DNA of 17,670 nucleotides, taken from UBA4656 sp002405525 (lineage in GTDB: Bacteria; Pseudomonadota; Gammaproteobacteria; Xanthomonadales; Ahniellaceae). Each line of letters starts with the position of its first letter. The stretch's first letter is position 1. The notes under the pieces are model-generated. The model saw nothing but the letters and a program-made list of their open reading frames with translations. It was not told where the DNA came from and made no database searches. Where the stretch lies: assembly GCA_036723735.1 (NCBI GenBank), contig DAIMGT010000078.1, positions 1 to 17,670 of the forward strand. Direction: 5' to 3'. Both the position numbers and the translations under genes were made by a program. Of the stretch, positions 15,444 to 17,670 are shown one piece after another.

Positions 15444-17378
15444 ATGAATCGTTCTGCCACCCTCCGCGTCCTGCCGCTCGCCGCGATGATCGGCCTGCTG
15501 TGCAGTGCGACGGCCTCTGCGTCGACCTACGTCTATGGAGGCCGCCTCGACGACGGCGGTCGTCCCGCCGACGGCCGTTACGACCTGTCGCTGACGCCCT
15601 ATCCCGCCGAGAAGCAGGGCGCGACGCTCGCCGCCCCGATGGTGTTCGAGGATGTCGAGGTGCGCGGCGGGCAGTTCCGCCTCGAGTTCGACCTGCCGGC
15701 GATGAACGCCGAGCACACCTGGCTGGAACTCGGGGTGCGCGACGGCGCCGCCGCGGGCGACTTCGCCGCCATCCCGGGCCGCGCCAAGGCGATCGCCGCG
15801 CCGCTGGTCGGCGCCTGCTGGAGCACGACGGGCGATACCGGCGTGAACCCGGCGACCAACTTCCTCGGCACGATCGACAACCAGCCGCTGGCTTTCCGCG
15901 TCAACAATGCGCGCGCCTGGCAGGCGTCGTTCTTCAACGCCGGCACCTTCGGCACCAGCGTCAACATCGTCGGCGGCAGTGCCAGCAACAGTGCGACCGG
16001 GACCTTCACCGGGCAGACGGTGGCCGGCGGCGGCAATGCGACCTTGTCCAACCGCGCCGATGCTCATTACGCCACGGTCGGCGGCGGGCGCGGCAATCTT
16101 GCGAGCCAGACCAATGCGACGGTCGCCGGCGGCGAGCGCAATTCGGCCACCGGTGAGCACAGCGCCGTTGCGGGCGGGCTCGCAAACAGCGCCGCCGGAC
16201 CCTGGAGTGCGGTCAGCGGCGGCGACCAGAACTGTGCGGGTGGTGCCTTCTCCTGGGCGGGTGGCCGCTTCGCCAAGGTGCGACGTGGTGACTTCTCGGG
16301 CCCTGCGCTGCTTGGCTGCGCGAACGTGCCCTCGACCGGCGACGGCGACGGCGACGCCGGCAGTTTCGTCTGGTCGGATTCGCAGGATGGCGTTTTCCAG
16401 ACGACCGGCGACAACCAGTTCCTGGTCCGGGCCGGTGGTGGCGTCGGGATCAACACCAACATGCCGGCAGTCGGCAGTGCACTGACGGTGAACGGAAACG
16501 TGAGCACGTCGGGAGCGCTGAACTTCGGCGCGCAGACGCGCCAGATGATCAATCTGTGGGGGCCGACGCCGACCAACTCGTTCTACGGCATCGGCGTGCA
16601 GACGGCGACCCAGTACTTCCGCACCGACGCGACGGGATCGTTCGCCTGGTTCACCGGGGGCAGCCATGCCAACGGGCAGGGCGATCCCGGCACCGGCGGT
16701 AACCGCGTGATGGACCTCGACGGACGCGGACTGCTGACGGTGCAGAATGCCGCCAGCAACGCGGGCACGCTCTCCGGCCCGGGGCTCCGCCTCGCCTTCG
16801 CCGACCCGACGGGCCCACTCTCGTTCACGCGTTGGGACATCTTTGCAAGCCGGTCAACCTTCAACGCCATTCCGCCGGGCGCGCTGTACTTCGGCTACGG
16901 CAACGTGATTGCGGCGGTGTTCGACACCAACGGGCTGACCCGCAACCAGTCCGGCACTTGGAGCACGATTTCCGACGCGCGCCTGAAGAAGAACATCCGC
17001 GACATCGAGTCCCCGCTCGACACCTACCTCAAGCTCCGCGGCCACTGGTTCGAATACACCGATCCGAAGGCGGCGATGTCGCGCCCTGGCCCGCGCATGG
17101 GCTTCGTCGCGCAGGAGGTCCAGGCCGCGGTGCCCGAGTGGATCAGCAGCGACCCGGACGGTTACCTGTCCGTCACGCCCACCGGCTTCGAGGCGCTGAC
17201 CGTCGAAGCCGTCCGGCAACTGCACGAGGAGAACGCGGTGGTCGACGACGACCAGGCACGGCGCATCGCCACGCTCGAGGCCGAGAATGCAGCGTTGCGC
17301 GCTGAACTGGAGCATCGTGATGCGGCGTTCCAGTCGCGCCTCGAAGCCCTCGAAGCGCGGCTCGAGCAGCGTCGGTGA
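15444..17378 (+). CDS. Secreted protein with YadA-head-like repeats and C-terminal S74 self-cleaving chaperone domain
   Basis: The 644-residue product starts at ATG 15444 with GGAG at 15433-15436. A signal peptide (about 1-27, ending SATASA) is followed by a beta-rich domain (28-125, VYGGRLDDGGRPADGRYDLSL). Residues about 190-285 carry YadA/Hep-type head repeats of the form ATVGGGRGNLAS and SAVAGGLANSAAG. A long beta-rich shaft follows. From S510 the sequence ISDARLKKNIRDI opens a peptidase S74 intramolecular chaperone domain; by family knowledge S510 and K515 form the self-cleavage dyad, and cutting before S510 would release the chaperone after trimerisation. MGFVAQEVQ and TPTGFEALTVEAVRQL complete the domain, and the last 40 residues form a coiled coil. 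The mature protein is probably a trimeric fibre. S74 domains are common in phage tail spikes; with a signal peptide this looks like a cellular surface or secreted fibre. Confidence 0.9.
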   Translation: MNRSATLRVLPLAAMIGLLCSATASASTYVYGGRLDDGGRPADGRYDLSLTPYPAEKQGATLAAPMVFEDVEVRGGQFRLEFDLPAMNAEHTWLELGVRDGAAAGDFAAIPGRAKAIAAPLVGACWSTTGDTGVNPATNFLGTIDNQPLAFRVNNARAWQASFFNAGTFGTSVNIVGGSASNSATGTFTGQTVAGGGNATLSNRADAHYATVGGGRGNLASQTNATVAGGERNSATGEHSAVAGGLANSAAGPWSAVSGGDQNCAGGAFSWAGGRFAKVRRGDFSGPALLGCANVPSTGDGDGDAGSFVWSDSQDGVFQTTGDNQFLVRAGGGVGINTNMPAVGSALTVNGNVSTSGALNFGAQTRQMINLWGPTPTNSFYGIGVQTATQYFRTDATGSFAWFTGGSHANGQGDPGTGGNRVMDLDGRGLLTVQNAASNAGTLSGPGLRLAFADPTGPLSFTRWDIFASRSTFNAIPPGALYFGYGNVIAAVFDTNGLTRNQSGTWSTISDARLKKNIRDIESPLDTYLKLRGHWFEYTDPKAAMSRPGPRMGFVAQEVQAAVPEWISSDPDGYLSVTPTGFEALTVEAVRQLHEENAVVDDDQARRIATLEAENAALRAELEHRDAAFQSRLEALEARLEQRR

Positions 17379-17593
17379 ACGCGCGCCGACTGGCGGAGGT
17401 GTTGCTCGCGTTGGCGGGTGTCGCTGCGGTCGGCGCAGCGCTCGGCCAGGCGAGCAGCGCGACCTACAGCGTGCCGCGGCAGTCGATCGACGGCGGCGCG
17501 CAGCGGGCATCGAGCGCCTCGTAGCGCCTCGACGGGACCATCGGCCAACCGGACGCCGGGCCCGCGATGTCGGGGGCGACCTTCAGCGTGCAA
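17375..17593 (+). pseudogene. Secreted IDGG...GTIGQPDAG-type protein interrupted by an in-frame TAG
   Basis: A GTG at 17375 overlaps the stop of the S74 gene (GTGA) and opens a signal peptide (NARRLAEVLLALAGVAAVGA) followed by YSVPRQSIDGGAQRASSAS, then TAG at 17522-17524. In the same frame the reading goes on with RLDGTIGQPDAGPAMSGATF and SVQ. Proteins of this family usually read SASYxLxGTIGQPDAG across this point, so the TAG stands exactly where a tyrosine (TAC) is expected. After SVQ (17593) the similarity ends, where GGFW would normally follow, and the sequence runs into the convergent gene end at 17602. As written, the product is 49 residues. A base-call error at 17524 is possible but would not restore the missing C-terminus. 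Confidence 0.7.
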
Positions 17594-17601
17594 CGTCCTA
17601 C

Positions 17602-17670
17602 TCAGTCCCGACCGACCAGCCCCCGCGCCGCCGGCACCGCCTCGTCGAATCCCCCCAAGTCCGCCGCGAT
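17602..17670 (-). CDS. C-terminal end of an unidentified minus-strand gene, open at the right window edge
   Basis: On the minus strand the frame beginning at base 17670 reads IAADLGGFDEAVPAARGLVG RD and stops with TGA at 17604-17602. Nearly all its codons end in G or C. Only 22 residues are visible, too few to identify the protein. It converges on the truncated plus-strand gene, nine bases away. Confidence 0.4.
   Translation of the reverse strand: MAADLGGFDEAVPAARGLVGRD

Noticed and set aside
14982..16667. 561-residue minus-strand open frame opposite the SADGRF and S74 genes
   Set aside because: It is the antisense shadow of two genes with signal peptides and recognisable domains, and it has no start signal or known motif.
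1..17670. tRNA, rRNA, CRISPR array, insertion sequence or prophage
   Set aside because: No cloverleaf-like segment, regularly spaced repeats, transposase or phage structural gene was seen; the S74 domain alone is not evidence of a prophage.

Overview
The window comes from a very GC-rich genome with strongly GC-biased third codon positions. Gene content points to a gammaproteobacterium of the Lysobacterales (Xanthomonadales), perhaps a Rhodanobacteraceae- or Dokdonella-like organism. The clues are a sigma factor of the TIGR02999 type, TPR-bearing Ser/Thr kinases and secreted proteins ending in LFA(D/N)GFEP. The taxonomic call is an inference; there is no rRNA or other marker gene here.

Layout. 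1-1089 is worn: an unassigned C-terminal coding fragment on the plus strand, then a decayed sugar-epimerase-like gene (375-1089) with an internal deletion and frameshift. From 14957 down to 1090 six genes run head to tail on the minus strand: an ECF sigma factor (14957-14382), three membrane Ser/Thr protein kinases with C-terminal helical/TPR-like regions (14377-12191, 12118-9383, 9281-6498), a secreted right-handed beta-helix protein (6447-5425) and a large secreted FG-GAP beta-propeller protein (5337-1090). A 190-bp divergent region (14958-15147) separates the sigma gene from plus-strand genes: a 91-aa secreted protein with SADGRF repeats (15148-15423), a 644-aa secreted protein with YadA-head-like repeats and a self-cleaving S74 chaperone domain (15444-17378), and a secreted-protein gene cut by an in-frame TAG (17375-17593). 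The last 69 bases hold the 3' end of a convergent minus-strand gene.

How it may work together. The sigma factor belongs to a group in which neighbouring transmembrane kinases are known to activate the sigma factor (EcfP/PknT of Vibrio parahaemolyticus, EcfK/PknS of Xanthomonas citri). Here one sigma gene sits with three kinases, two of them clear tandem duplicates. The strongest new observation is a bipartite promoter-like element, CGATAG-N15-GGCGTA. It lies with exactly the same spacing and in the direction of transcription just upstream of all three secreted-protein transcription units (FG-GAP, beta-helix, SADGRF/S74). A related form, TGATGG-N15-GGCGT, lies upstream of the two downstream kinase genes. 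I infer that this is the target promoter of the local ECF sigma factor and that the window is a self-contained signalling module: kinases sense something in the periplasm, activate the sigma factor, and the sigma factor switches on cell-surface or secreted beta-rich proteins. The sigma gene itself has a sigma70-like promoter instead. I saw no tRNA, rRNA, CRISPR array, insertion sequence or convincing terminator.
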